A DNA stretch of 64,000 bases from assembly GCF_963855985.1 (NCBI RefSeq), contig NC_087117.1:7327001-7391000 (forward strand), in the 5' to 3' direction. Every line of letters starts with the position of its first letter. Positions within the stretch are counted from its first letter, which is position 1. Origin of the DNA: Ostrinia nubilalis (taxonomy: Eukaryota > Arthropoda > Insecta > Lepidoptera > Crambidae). The translations under genes were made by a program, and so were the position numbers. Of the stretch, positions 45,301-52,370 are shown one piece after another. The notes under the pieces were generated by a model, which was not told the origin of the DNA, did no database searches, and was given only the letters and a program-made list of their open reading frames with translations.

Positions 45301-47791
45301 ACCGCACTTCTTGACCATTTTTCGTAAGTTACGTGTGCCTTCTGGCTGCATAATATGTATTTTTTTCTCTTTCCCATCTTCCATCGGTGTTCCGCTGGCT
45401 GTCTGTACGGGCAGGTGATCGCGCTGTCCCCGCTGTACAAGCTGAGCCCGCTGCACGAGTGCGAGCGACGCCGGCTCACCGCCGCCGGCGCGCCGCGACA
45501 CGTGCTGCCCTACGAGTGAGTACACACGGTCCGCTGTCGCAATAGGCTAGTTTCCTAAAAAAATATTTTTACTCCGTCAATAATAGTCTAAAAAAATATT
45601 GGACACGTATATTTTAATTGTCAATCAAACAAATGATTACAAAGTTATAATGCGTTGAAATTCCGCGCGACGTCACAAAGTGCTGCATTTTTACGCACTC
45701 ACTGACGTCACGGGCCTTTTCTTTAGAACTTTGACACGCTTTATCTCTTTACATTTTCATTAGTTAAAAAGTGAAAAATACGTGTTGAGTAGTTTTTGAT
45801 AAGCTAACTGACGGACTAATTAAAACTCTTGCTTTTTTACCCAGGAAACATCCCTATTGTTCATTTTAACAAAAGGATGTCTACTGCTGGATAAAGGATA
45901 CCCCTAATAAGAATTTCGATCCGTCCTACACTGCCTGTTTCCAAATGCTTCAGATGACTTTTACTAGATCTTCGGTCCACCGAATGGGAAACATGCTGTA
46001 GGCATTCGTTCTGGGTCTTCTTTGGTCGACATACGCTAATAAAATTGATATAGTCTGAGGGCTTTGTCAGTTTACATAAAACGTCGTCATTAGCGAGCGT
46101 GTTAAAAATATATGAAGATTTGAGTTCCTTAAAGTTTCCGCTAGGGGCGCTGTACAATTCGTCAATGTCATAATTTAAATGTCACTTTTTACGCAGTCAA
46201 TATCTAATGCGTTTGACGTAAACTCACACTATAGATGACCCTCGCTGAACTCCCACCAAACTTAATGACAGGGGGGCGCTACCATCGTTCAACTATATGG
46301 CTACCAACATGGCAAAAATCGGAACCAGCGATCCGGTATTGACGGTGGCGCCCCACTGTCAATGTCATGGATAGGACAGTTCAGTATTTTGGAACTATAC
46401 ACCCCTGATGTGGTATCTCTGACAAACTTCAATGGTTTCTTTTGTAAGATGCTGTATTGTTGTTGAAGTCCGAGGGTAGTTACTGATCAGGGATGTTATG
46501 GATATCCGTAACCGTAACCGAAACTTATTTATTTATTTATTAGGACAACCAACAAGACAAACCGTAACCGATTCAAAAGTTTCGGATGTAGGCAGTTTAA
46601 ATTGTTTTTGTATATCATTATAGGTACATATGTAAAGGCATAACAGCCTGATTTACCTTTATAATGCCATCTAGTATGAATTTTTATTTTTTTATTACTT
46701 TTTATTCGATGTTAAAGTGTGCGGCCATGAATGAACCGTGTTGGACAACTATTGCAAATTGCATTCTAAAGCACAGATATCCATAACCATAACCGAAACT
46801 TTCGGATATCCGAAATAAAAAAATATTCGTAACCGTAACCGGTATAATATTATTCCTGTATCCGTAACCGCATCTATAACCGAAACTACATATCCATAAC
46901 ATCCCTGTTACTGATTGTATCGTCGCATTCCAGGTGCGCGGAGACCGGCAGCGCGCACGTGATCGCGCCGCGCTGCGACTACCTGCGGCCCGACCACATC
47001 TCGCTGTTCATCACCAGCCTGTGAGTACACGCTCTTCAAACTTATTTGCAAAATACATAATCTTTCTTCTTATTTGAAAGATAAAGACATAACTTAGACT
47101 GAATCACACACCCCCCGCACCCCGCGCGACCGAGACCAGACATTGCTGGGGCGCGTCCGAGTGTATGAATCATGAAACGAACTATACGTAATGTATTTTT
47201 GTAAATTGTATGTATTTTGCTATGAATAAATGTTTTGAATTAGAATACTATTTTGCACCCTTTCTCTAATTCTCTTTTTGGCCTAAAGTTTAACTGGTAG
47301 AGAATGCCACACGGCTTTAAGTATAGATGACCCACGCTGAACTGTCCCACCAAACTCAATGACAGGGGGGCGCTACCATTGTTCAACTATATGGTTTCCA
47401 ACATGGCAAAAATCGGAACCAGCGATCCGGTATTGACGGTGGCGCCCCGCTGTTAATGTCATGGATAGGACAGTTCAGTATTTTAGAACTATACAAGAGG
47501 CCTGTCTCATTAAACGTCATAATAAAGGAGTGCTAGGTTGTCGTCAAATTGACGAAATTAGTTGTAGTGATGTAACCACACTATAGTGATGATTTATCAA
47601 AATAGTCTGTGCTATAATGCAACACATAATTTTTTTTTTCAAATCACCTATTCCAAACTTATTACCTAGGCTGTTTTATAAAGTAATTTTATTCTTATTC
47701 TTAATATTTTTTCCACAGAGGCGGCAGTTCACCGTCCTACGTGTATCGACTGTTGTCGGAGCTGTATGACCCTGAGGACCACCAGATATAA
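32049..47791 (+). CDS. EIF2B2: Translation initiation factor eIF2B subunit beta (complete, ten exons)
   Basis: Regulatory-core subunit of eIF2B, the cytosolic exchange factor that reloads eIF2 with GTP. Exons: 32049-32134, 32640-32726, 37709-37838, 39725-39862, 41141-41320, 43836-43931, 44574-44672, 45415-45515, 46934-47020, 47719-47791. All phases agree, giving 358 residues, close to the 351 of the human protein. The helical N-terminal half includes NIVRRVLRAIRDEHRAIHQ. The Rossmann-like C-terminal half includes ADELILTCGHARLLERFL, VPAASVAAVMSRVNKVI, APAGSHAVAAAAKHYSVP, VIALSPLYKLSP and GGSSPSYVYRLLSELYDPED, each in the family's usual order. C-terminal exons are very GC-rich. All introns are GT-AG except intron 3, which starts GC. 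The start is the first ATG after the upstream gene's poly(A) signal. Confidence 0.93.
32135..33300 (+). other. EIF2B2 introns 1 and start of 2
   Basis: Intron 1 (32135-32639) shows nothing recognisable. 32980-33055 carries a LINE tail (GTGCCACTTGTGGTCTAAAC then GAATAAATAATTTTGA), also at 50953-51003. The rest is AT-rich and unassigned. Confidence 0.5.
32640..32726 (+). CDS. EIF2B2: EIF2B2 exon 2
   Basis: KIEGSNNIALATLTLLEQII then QDSENATA. The acceptor is GATTTTTAG and the donor GTAAGT. Phase 2 out; the split Tyr codon is completed by exon 3. Confidence 0.9.
33337..36444 (-). mobile_element. R1-clade-like LINE derivative with ORF1 only
   Basis: The element runs on the minus strand from about 36444 to a poly-A (poly-T at about 33336-33365). 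The 15-base sequence GCTGATCATAGGCCT occurs on both sides, which I read as the target-site duplication. It has about 320 bases of 5' sequence, one intact ORF1 and about 270 bases of 3' sequence with GC-rich hairpins (for example GGCCCTGCCCTTCTGGCAGG). No endonuclease or reverse transcriptase is present. It is inserted into an older RTE LINE end. Confidence 0.85.
33637..36123 (-). CDS. ORF1 (gag-like) protein of R1-like LINE, 828 residues
   Basis: Nucleic-acid-binding ORF1 protein of a non-LTR retrotransposon. Residues 1-200 are Ser/Thr-rich. A coiled-coil region lies at about 290-350 (NAANNLLKKEVEELRQEIQK). A basic Pro/Ala-rich linker spans about 390-560 (PKKSRARKKRGKSPP). An RNA-recognition-like region spans about 590-720. 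Two clear zinc knuckles follow, CVACWGTGHTAFKC and CFRCGEEGHKAKVC, and a third relaxed one, CLLCAAAGKAVEH..C. The frame is intact from MSTMENKL to the stop. Long open frames on the opposite strand (33484-35473) are shadows of its GC-rich codons. Confidence 0.85.
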   Translation of the reverse strand: MSTMENKLPQGGTGNAGESSAATAVTAHVSGGAAQCLVSSPATKPKQCTAVRTDFDSRLRNMFAAKTVKDTVTKKAVETAAGPIRGATPAPVDDSQTETHSDVTSAKVMVETASVLSGDLTPITRSRSRTNVSKGRVSERPASATKRRLEEAEESPYYTDETDHEGKVDRFIERCLEADTDDSCMSTESASSRPQSRTSSRGSKKPRGRGRPSTVGDYIGLKQKWAEEKLLAKEQYEEVEEMAVRLTNKMKGRRLRAEHNSQALTTEELVQTIRTSTEAVFKCAGKCGNIKGTIQGTFKEAALTIDAAVAAIAARTPEEEISRLNAANNLLKKEVEELRQEIQKLKAEKSQVTPAATQAPAPTSSVLAGDVEREIMVRVGTMMDAKLKGIEERLLPEKRLRPPLAADTSESLSSPSTTTDGPATRAAAKRAAPAPQSAPPAKAALASQRKARTGPNTAPVQASIAEPSKVTTAPAPSPPKKSRARKKRGKSPPAPAPSQTEPRSLPPAPASMDAGWTEVVKRGKNKSSGGEKSQPNKPQPVSQKKAGPGRTTGNARRVRVPRTAAITVTMTPEAARYNPPRDFVWFIHLAKQQVDLAQLGIMDGLRFKPSQSATKLLVLSGSDVEVKADRLAAALRAVPEFTEETVRIGRPIKSEDLRLTGLDDSTGAPEVSAVISARTNCPLENISVGKISGARESRSVIVRVPAKVAKELAKCRRLLIGWASVQVTLLKPRPSRCVACWGTGHTAFKCAAGIDRSGLCFRCGEEGHKAKVCPAQVPRCLLCAAAGKAVEHMLGAKDCPQPVQKPKPAQRAGTTASLMEVDAGASAS
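36445..36700 (-). mobile_element. RTE-type LINE C-terminal fragment, interrupted by the ORF1 element
   Basis: On the minus strand it contains the WTEDIVKLAG-like block and VVTDGRWGSKVLEWR-type coding seen in other copies. Its tail end lies on the other side of the insertion (33300-33336). Confidence 0.6.
36915..37440 (+). mobile_element. Two head-to-tail RTE LINE C-terminal fragments
   Basis: The first (36915-37160) codes IKWQWAGHIARRADGRWDRK.., RWTDDLVKIAGGAWMRAAQD and EAFVQQW. The second (37170-37425) codes KLKWQWAGHIVRRTDGRWGS, RWTDDIVKVAGNRWTQAATN and GEAYVQQWTLYG, then a stop and a GATGATGATG tail. Both lack the reverse transcriptase core. Confidence 0.7.
37440..37708 (+). other. EIF2B2 intron 2, last part
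   Basis: A small inverted repeat: GGTAGCCTTTCGAGCTAAGC at about 37532 is mirrored around TTCGAAAGGCTACC near 37612, with AAGACCAAAGCTAAAGACG repeats. No gene found. Confidence 0.5.
37709..37838 (+). CDS. EIF2B2: EIF2B2 exon 3 (GC donor)
   Basis: DLINVVRLSGRAICGALPLE through RAIRDEHRAIHQ. The acceptor is ATTCCCCAG. The exon ends CCAG and the intron starts GCGAGT, a GC-AG intron. A fold-back MITE begins 18 bases later. Confidence 0.88.
37857..38389. mobile_element. Fold-back MITE with ACAGGGTGG ends
   Basis: ACAGGGTGGAAACGATAGGT at the left and the mirrored ATCGTTTCCACCCTGT at the right, with arms of about 90 bases (TCTCACTCGATTATTTCTAA). TA flanks. Begins 18 bases after the GC donor of EIF2B2 exon 3. 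Confidence 0.85.
38394..38579. mobile_element. hAT-like MITE with CAGGGGTCTCCAAACT ends
   Basis: CAGGGGTCTCCAAACT at the left and AGTTTGGAGACCCCTG near the right end (slightly shifted). The interior has GCCCGCGGGCCATATCCGG. These ends are typical of hAT elements. I see no convincing target duplication. Confidence 0.7.
38583..38900. mobile_element. MITE J fragment followed by a MITE A copy
   Basis: 38583-38691 matches the left half of the element at 51239-51430 (TATAGATCGTTTCATCCACG). 38690-38900 is a full family A fold-back. Confidence 0.75.
39263..39388. mobile_element. Short MITE, family O
   Basis: CTAGGACTAGAATGCGCACC at the left and GGCGCGCATCCTAGG at the right, with a TTATCGATTTTA centre. 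Related copy at 52073-52183. Confidence 0.65.
39725..39862 (+). CDS. EIF2B2: EIF2B2 exon 4
   Basis: SGGSGAGGEGAGDSLQRLVL through PLRDHIAE. The acceptor is TTTCCCACAG and the donor GTGAGC. Gly-rich loop followed by a helix. Confidence 0.88.
40381..40415 (+). repeat. Truncated copy of the 5' end of EIF2B2 exon 5
   Basis: ACTCCAG followed by GTGCGCGCCGAGCTGAAGTC and GAGTACGGGAG resembles the acceptor and first 31 bases of exon 5 (41141 on), then similarity stops. It has no donor. Confidence 0.65.
40564..40790. mobile_element. MITE family A copy
   Basis: AAAGTCCGGTCGCCGAGCAG at the left and the mirrored CGGCGACCGGACTTT at the right. Flanked on both sides by similar sequence (TTTGGTGTTCTCTAAGGA), about 300 bases apart. 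Confidence 0.8.
40853..41108 (+). mobile_element. tRNA-derived SINE upstream of EIF2B2 exon 5
   Basis: The head GGCCGTTTGGTGTAGTGGTT with B box GGTTCGATTCC gives a tRNA-like 5' end. The body is GGGTCTGGGTGTTACTATGT and the tail runs from AGCTAGCACCCATAACACAA to TTGTCCAAAGATATT(ATT)n. The tail ends about 30 bases before the exon 5 acceptor. The head does not form a clean tRNA with a matching acceptor stem. Confidence 0.78.
41141..41320 (+). CDS. EIF2B2: EIF2B2 exon 5
   Basis: VRAELESSTGAICAQAGSHV, then HADELILTCGHARLLERFLR, ending EPAAHAQ. The acceptor is TTGACACCAG and the donor GTGAGC. Its last 117 bases are copied exactly at 41335-41451. Confidence 0.92.
41335..41451 (+). repeat. Exact 117-base copy of EIF2B2 exon 5 3' part with donor
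   Basis: Identical base for base to 41204-41320, followed by GTGACG instead of GTGAGC. The spacing of 131 bases is not a multiple of three, so use of the second donor would shift the frame. It lacks a proper acceptor of its own. Confidence 0.92.
41520..41795 (+). repeat. 32-base minisatellite
   Basis: Units of the type GCGAGTAGGGGCGCCCTCAT plus CGCTAGGTCAGT. The last three are nearly perfect (starts about 41703, 41735, 41767). Four or five earlier units are diverged. Confidence 0.8.
42100..42900 (+). repeat. Gln/Ala/Pro-coding minisatellite region
   Basis: A block of CCTGGAC..AGCAGCCAGGA units at 42105-42195 is repeated at 42429-42522. Then roughly 30-base units of the type GCCTTGGCAACACCAGTGCC AGGCCACAC run to about 42890. 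They keep several frames open (for example 42190-42891, 233 codons). The composition and lack of any domain suggest this is not a real gene. Confidence 0.75.
42900..43835 (+). other. EIF2B2 intron 5, right part
   Basis: No exon found. The motif GGACGGTCGTTGTGTGG at 43696 resembles CGTCCGTCGTTGTGTC at 43255, and ATACAATAAACCATATATAA is at 43200, perhaps parts of a decayed element. Confidence 0.4.
43836..43931 (+). CDS. EIF2B2: EIF2B2 exon 6
   Basis: SHAMAARLSAAGVPVTVVPA then ASVAAVMSRVNK. The MSRVNK block is a strong eIF2B-family signature. Acceptor GTCCCTCAG, donor GTACGC. Confidence 0.93.
44400..44520 (+). mobile_element. LINE/SINE tail
   Basis: CTCCGTGGTTGAGGATTCCG, TGATCGTCACTTACCATCAG, TTCCTCGTTGTGGAT and poly-A. 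Ends about 55 bases before EIF2B2 exon 7. Confidence 0.6.
44574..44672 (+). CDS. EIF2B2: EIF2B2 exon 7
   Basis: VILSVHATLSGGAVLAPAGS then HAVAAAAKHYSVP. Acceptor GCGTTTGCAG, donor GTGAGT. Confidence 0.92.
44860..45180. mobile_element. LINE pieces in EIF2B2 intron 7
   Basis: 44890-45055 codes the RT C-terminal-like block CRCGFVPQSMKHLMSCPECP in the plus frame, a zinc-binding-like end seen in LINEs. 45065-45175 holds a tail with ACACGTCCCA and ACCACCACTTCGGGAC. Confidence 0.5.
45415..45515 (+). CDS. EIF2B2: EIF2B2 exon 8
   Basis: VIALSPLYKLSPLHECERRR then LTAAGAPRHVLPY plus GA. Acceptor TACGGGCAG, donor GTGAGT, phase 2 out. Confidence 0.9.
46229..46402. mobile_element. MITE family M
   Basis: TATAGATGACCCTCGCTGAA at the left and GACAGTTCAGTATTTTGGAA at the right, with GGGGGGCGCTACCAT and GGTGGCGCCCC mirrored inside. 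A second copy at 47322-47494 differs at a few positions. Confidence 0.75.
46488..46907. mobile_element. GGTTAC-rich hAT-like MITE with 8-base target duplication
   Basis: CAGGGATGTTATGGATAT and ATATCCATAACATCCCTG ends, flanked on both sides by TTACTGAT (46480-46487 and 46908-46915). A TTTATTTATTTA...AACAAGACAAA piece is inserted at about 46527-46562. Confidence 0.88.
46934..47020 (+). CDS. EIF2B2: EIF2B2 exon 9
   Basis: CAETGSAHVIAPRCDYLRPD then HISLFITS. Acceptor GCATTCCAG, donor GTGAGT. It begins 19 bases after the target duplication of a hAT-like MITE. Confidence 0.9.
47322..47494. mobile_element. MITE family M, second copy
   Basis: Same ends and mirrored GGCGCTACC/GGTGGCGCC core as 46229-46402. 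In EIF2B2 intron 9. Confidence 0.75.
47719..47791 (+). CDS. EIF2B2: EIF2B2 exon 10 (stop)
   Basis: Completes Leu, then GGSSPSYVYRLLSELYDPED, HQI and TAA. Acceptor TTTTTTCCACAG. Confidence 0.92.
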
Positions 47792-48024
47792 CCGCTGGTG
47801 TGCCGCTACAGGAGAGATGGGACACAATAATACGTTTATTTTTGTAATTCTTTAAGTTTCTGAACAGATTCATTAAATTCTTCTTCTACTTACGCCAATC
47901 TATTATGCCTTATAGTTTGTAATTACGTTTTGTATAAGAAAAATTGAATTTCTATTAACTATTGTTGCGATTCTGATTCTCTTTTGTAAGAAACAAAGAC
48001 ATGATTGTATAAAAATGGTATGTA

Positions 48025-48030
48025 AATAAA
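48025..48030 (+). terminator. EIF2B2: EIF2B2 poly(A) signal
   Basis: AATAAA 234 bases after the stop codon in AT-rich sequence. It is the most likely of the AATAAA sites nearby. Confidence 0.55.
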
Positions 48031-49300
48031 TATAAATTGCTTTTAATATAAGTTTTTGTTTTATTTAATGTTTAGTGCAATAATTAACTACCTTCATAAA
48101 ATTTCACGATATCCCCAAGGGACTAATAATTTAATAGTTTCACAAATGTGTTCCATTCTCTTTCTGAAAATAAACCAACATAAAAGATATCCACGGAAGC
48201 CTAAAAATAACGTGGTTTAAATATAAACGTGCCTCACAGAGGGCGATAATGTTCTACAAACATCTGAGCCCTATCAGCGAGGGTGGCGTAATCTAAATAT
48301 TTAAGCGTAGATAAATTATGCGCCATTTTGTGCCACTGCAGACCTGGCGCCAACTTATCGCGGGCCGATGGAGAGGGGAACTAATGTCCTCTCTGGTCGT
48401 ACATTGCCAAATATCTTGGGCTTACGGGACCTCCGGAGCCACCCACCCAAAATAATCAAACAAACATTGTCATACGCCATCACTTTCTATCCCACAAATC
48501 GGAGAGAGACAAAACATTCATCAAGCAATCAGTGGCCAACTTCACACTGCACTTAGCGCGTCATGTTGGCTGCATTATAATAACAATGGGCGGGGTCCCC
48601 TGCACGAGCAGCGATACAGCGCTGCTCAATAATGAATGGGGAATGACGTGCAGCGCACCTGAATGCTTAGCTCCGCTGTGTTCAGCGGTAAAGCGCTGAG
48701 CGCTGCGTGGGGGACGAGTTGTGTAAACTTTTTTATGGGCTTACGTATCGGTCGTCCGGACTGAGCACATAGCGTTACGTTATTATCTTGAGTTTTTTCA
48801 CAATTTTCACCTTATTTCAGTTGTTTTACGTTAAAATTTCGTTGGAAAAGACTATTCCTTGGACTTGGAAATACTTTTGTGTTGGAATGGACCTGTGTGA
48901 CGGTGCGGATCGACGATTGCGAGATTATCGTCTGATTCACATTAATTATGTGAACGGTGACGAACCATTTTAAGTGCGCGTTAACACGCCCTCCTCGTTC
49001 TCATCAATCCTCTGATGATTTTCTCGTCGCAAAAGAGAATCGCTTACCATTTCATGCGACGCTAATATAAAATCAATACTCGTGGACAGTGATCCTGTGA
49101 TGCAATCTTGGCAGCTTGCGTTAATTTAGAAAAACATTTCGATGCTAAATAAATGTTTTCGCAAAGTAAACTGACGCAAATCATTATTTAAAATCTGATT
49201 AAAATAATTATTGACCTGTGAAGCGCTTCGGCGCTAAATTTTGAACGTGCTTCCGAAATACGCCGCTAGAGCGCGCACATTCCGCTCCGTGACGTTGCCG
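48031..49300. other. Intergenic region after EIF2B2
   Basis: No supported gene. 48560-48720 is GC-rich with several AGCGCTG motifs (CAGCGCTGCTC, AAGCGCTGAGCGCTGCG). 48890-48973 has a short open frame with no partner. The last 200 bases are probably the promoter of the gene starting at 49516. Confidence 0.4.
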
Positions 49301-49309
49301 CGCTTGCGT

Positions 49310-49346
49310 GCGTCAGTTCGCGCGAGCTTCGCTTCGCTGCAGTTGT
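49310..49346 (+). promoter_or_regulatory. Possible initiator and downstream promoter element
   Basis: TCAGT at 49313-49317 matches the arthropod initiator, and AGTTG at 49341-49345 fits a DPE at about +27. It lies about 200 bases before the start codon in a CpG-rich patch. Based on motif spacing only. Confidence 0.35.
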
Positions 49347-49515
49347 CTCCAAAATATTTTCGTAGGGCTCCGTCGGGCTCCGAGGAGTTGGGATCGGTGG
49401 TCTCGTGGTGTTGAAGTGCTGGTGTCTTGTGTGTTGTGTTGTGTGATCGCTGGCCCGAGCGGAGCGGGCGAGGCCTGGGCTGTGCGCAGATCGATAGGAG
49501 GATGGCGCACCTAAC

Positions 49516-49610
49516 ATGAGTCAAGGAGGATCACGGAGGCCGTACTCCCGCGGGGGCCCGCGGTGGCACCCTCGCTACAAGGAGTACTGGGACTACGAGC
49601 AGAACTACAG
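49516..49610 (+). CDS. First coding exon of an unidentified gene (rest off the right edge or unseen)
   Basis: Reads MSQGGSRRPYSRGGPRWHPR then YKEYWDYEQNY and AG before a GTTGGT donor. The Gly/Arg/Tyr-rich start looks like an RNA-binding or disordered N-terminus, but that is inference; I do not recognise the family. The upstream 250 bases are CpG-rich and promoter-like, and the exon ends in phase 2. No continuing exon was found in the remaining 14 kb. Confidence 0.6.
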
Positions 49611-51238
49611 GTTGGTTACACGCGTGTGTTGCGACGTTGCGTTTTCTCCGCGTTGCATAAAGCTCCTACATTGTGTTTTCACGTAACGACCGAGATTTAC
49701 GCTTGTTTTGCGAGCGATGCGTTTTCGCTGGTTTTCTAATTATCGCCACGTAATTTTTATTGCATCGATTGAATTCGGTTGCATAATCTCCATACTCATT
49801 ATCGCAATAAGTGGGAACAAATTAAATTATGCAAAAGTACCCCCCACAAAATAATTCTAATTTTTTTTTTAATATCTTATTATCTTACTGTTTTCTTATT
49901 TAATTAAACAACCTGGAATCCCTTTGATTCTAATTAGAAAATTATTTATTTATCAAGGTATTGATAATTTTCAAAAATACTTTAAAATGCATAAAAATAA
50001 CAGAAATGATGCCACAATATTGATAACAATGTCAGGGAAAATTCTGCAAATCTGTGTAGTTGCTAACATAAATAAAATTCCCATACTAGTGTCTAAATAA
50101 CTTTTCCTCGTAAAATACCCATGGTTGAGGCTTTACCCAATACCCATGGATTCTGATCAGTGAATGAGTCATGAACTAGCTCGCTTTTGCTAAAGGGTAA
50201 TCGTGTTGCTTGTTTTTTAGTATCGTGGAATCCCGGGTGGTCCGTTTCGTGTAAATAAATAAATAAATCTTTGGACAATTTCACACAGCGCCAGCTAGCC
50301 CCAAAGTAAGCAACTTAATGCTTGTGTTATGGGTGCTAGCTTAACGGATATACTACTTATATAAATGAAATTAAATACCATAAGACTAAGTGTAAACAAC
50401 TGCATGCAGGAAGATTTAACACTTTCATGGACAGTAATGTCCACGAGTGATAAGGTAGTAAATAATTATAGGTACAACAGAATGCCTATAGACGTCATAG
50501 TTATTACTCGTTTTACATTGACACTACACCCATAGGCAATGTATGTGAATAAGTAGTGTCATTTGGGAAGTAATTCTTAACTTCTGTACCAAAGTGTCAA
50601 TAAATGCTACTGACAATGCGACTCTTGTAGCGGAGTTTTGGGCTGACACTGTATAGTTTTTTGTCGGCACAACTAGAAGAAGAATACCTTAAGTGGGTAT
50701 TGCGAAGACATGCACTCACAGACTAATTACCTATTTAAAGAGGTGGTAGAACCATATCATACACTATCTTTGATTTCCACATGAAGTAGTGTTGACTGTT
50801 GATTCAACTATTGATTAACACAAGAGTCACTACACTACTTATACCCTGTAAAATAGTAAATAACTTGTTATTCTGATGTCAGAAAGAATACTTTATCAAA
50901 ATCCCCTTATTCACTCTTGCAAGAGGCAATAAACAGTGTTGTTTCAATCTTTTGTGCCACTTGTGGTCTAAACTGAATAAATACTTTTGATTTTGATTTT
51001 GATTGATACCAGTTGGATAGAATGGCAGTTCTAGTAAGATGTTGTCCCTCTCAATACCCTCTAAAATATTACAAAAGTTGTTATTCGGATGTCTCAGCTA
51101 GATTACAGACAGCTTTATCAAAATCCGCTTAGTCATCTTGCATGAGAGAATAACAAATAGCTATTGTGCAATATCAGTAGGAACGCCACTCTTGTAGCAG
51201 CAGAGTTTTGCGCTGATACTGTGTAGGTGGTAGTTAGT

Positions 51239-51430
51239 TATAGATCGTTTCATCCACGAAGACGCGCCCCACTATTCTTCCGCTAATGTTTGAGTGTTAT
51301 CGGTGCACGCTAAATCATCCATGAGTGCACACGCACACTACAATAATGCCGCTCGGATTGCTCGGATCAAACGCGCTTCCCCTGACCAAAAATTGGTGGG
51401 GCGCGTCTTCGTGGATGAAACGAACTATAG
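51239..51430. mobile_element. MITE family J
   Basis: TATAGATCGTTTCATCCACG plus AAGACGCGCCCC at the left, and the mirrored GGGGCGCGTCTTCGTGGATG plus AAACGAACTATAG at the right. Confidence 0.8.
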
Positions 51431-51484
51431 TAGGTAGGTAGGACTATAAGAAGAAGTAGTAGGATATTATAGGATATATCTAGT

Positions 51485-51694
51485 AAGGCCCAGAACAGAC
51501 GGTGAAACGCAACTGCAACGAAACTGCAACTGCTAGTTACTTTTGAGTTGCATCTAAGTTTCTGCCATAGCGTCCGTTGAGAGACCACACATGACGCGAC
51601 CAGTTTGAAACTTTCAGTTTCAGTTACATTCATCAGAATCATCACAAAGTTGCAGTTTCGTTGCTGTTGCGTTTCAGCGTCTGTTCTGGGCCTT
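51485..51694. mobile_element. MITE family K
   Basis: AAGGCCCAGAACAGACGGTG at the left and GCGTCTGTTCTGGGCCTT at the right, with GTTGCAGTTTCGTTGC mirrored inside. A second copy at 59387-59579 has lost part of one arm. Confidence 0.8.
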
Positions 51695-52239
51695 AGAGGT
51701 GTCCCCCCATTCGCACCAGAAGCTGAAAAATCAAGTGAACGCGAGGGCGGCGTCCGCGCAGGTAGCGACCTTCGGGTTCAACGCTCTCGGCCTAAATATA
51801 TACGCGGATGCGCCGGCTGCGGCCCGCCATTCCCGACCTTGTGTCCCCGGCATAAGGCCGCAGTCAGGAGATGGCTGACGCAGTCGTTTGTTTTTTGTGT
51901 CCGTAGCGACTCTCATGCATGACACTGCGCAGGGTATAGGACGGCGTCCGGTGAGGGAATGGAGGTCGCAAAAAACGGGGTGGGTACTAACTAACTACTA
52001 GGAAGTGGAGGTCATGCGTGATAAATTATACGGGCGCAATGTAGTAGGTACTACTAGGTGGACCGACGATCTGTAGGTGTAGGATGCGCGCCGCGATTAG
52101 CGGTTATCACGCCATTTTATCGATTTTGCACATACATTTTGACGTCGATAAAAGTATATCACGGCGCGCATTCTAGCCGGGATACTACTAGGAAGTGGGG
52201 GTCATGCATGCGTGATATACGGGCGCAATGTAGAGTTAC

Positions 52240-52370
52240 TACCAGGTGGACCGACGATCTGGTGAAGGTCGCTGGAGGTGCCTGGATGCGGGCGGCGCAG
52301 GACCGGTCTTTGTGGAAATCCTTGGGGGAGGCCTTTGTCCAGCAGTGGACGTCATTCTGCTGAAACGAAC
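52240..52370 (+). mobile_element. RTE LINE C-terminal fragment
   Basis: Codes RWTDDLVKVAGGAWMRAAQD then RSLWKSLGEAFVQQWTSFC and a stop, followed by AACGAACGAA. 52745-52985 carries a decayed second copy, and 60165-60295 another with a GATGATGATG tail. Confidence 0.7.
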
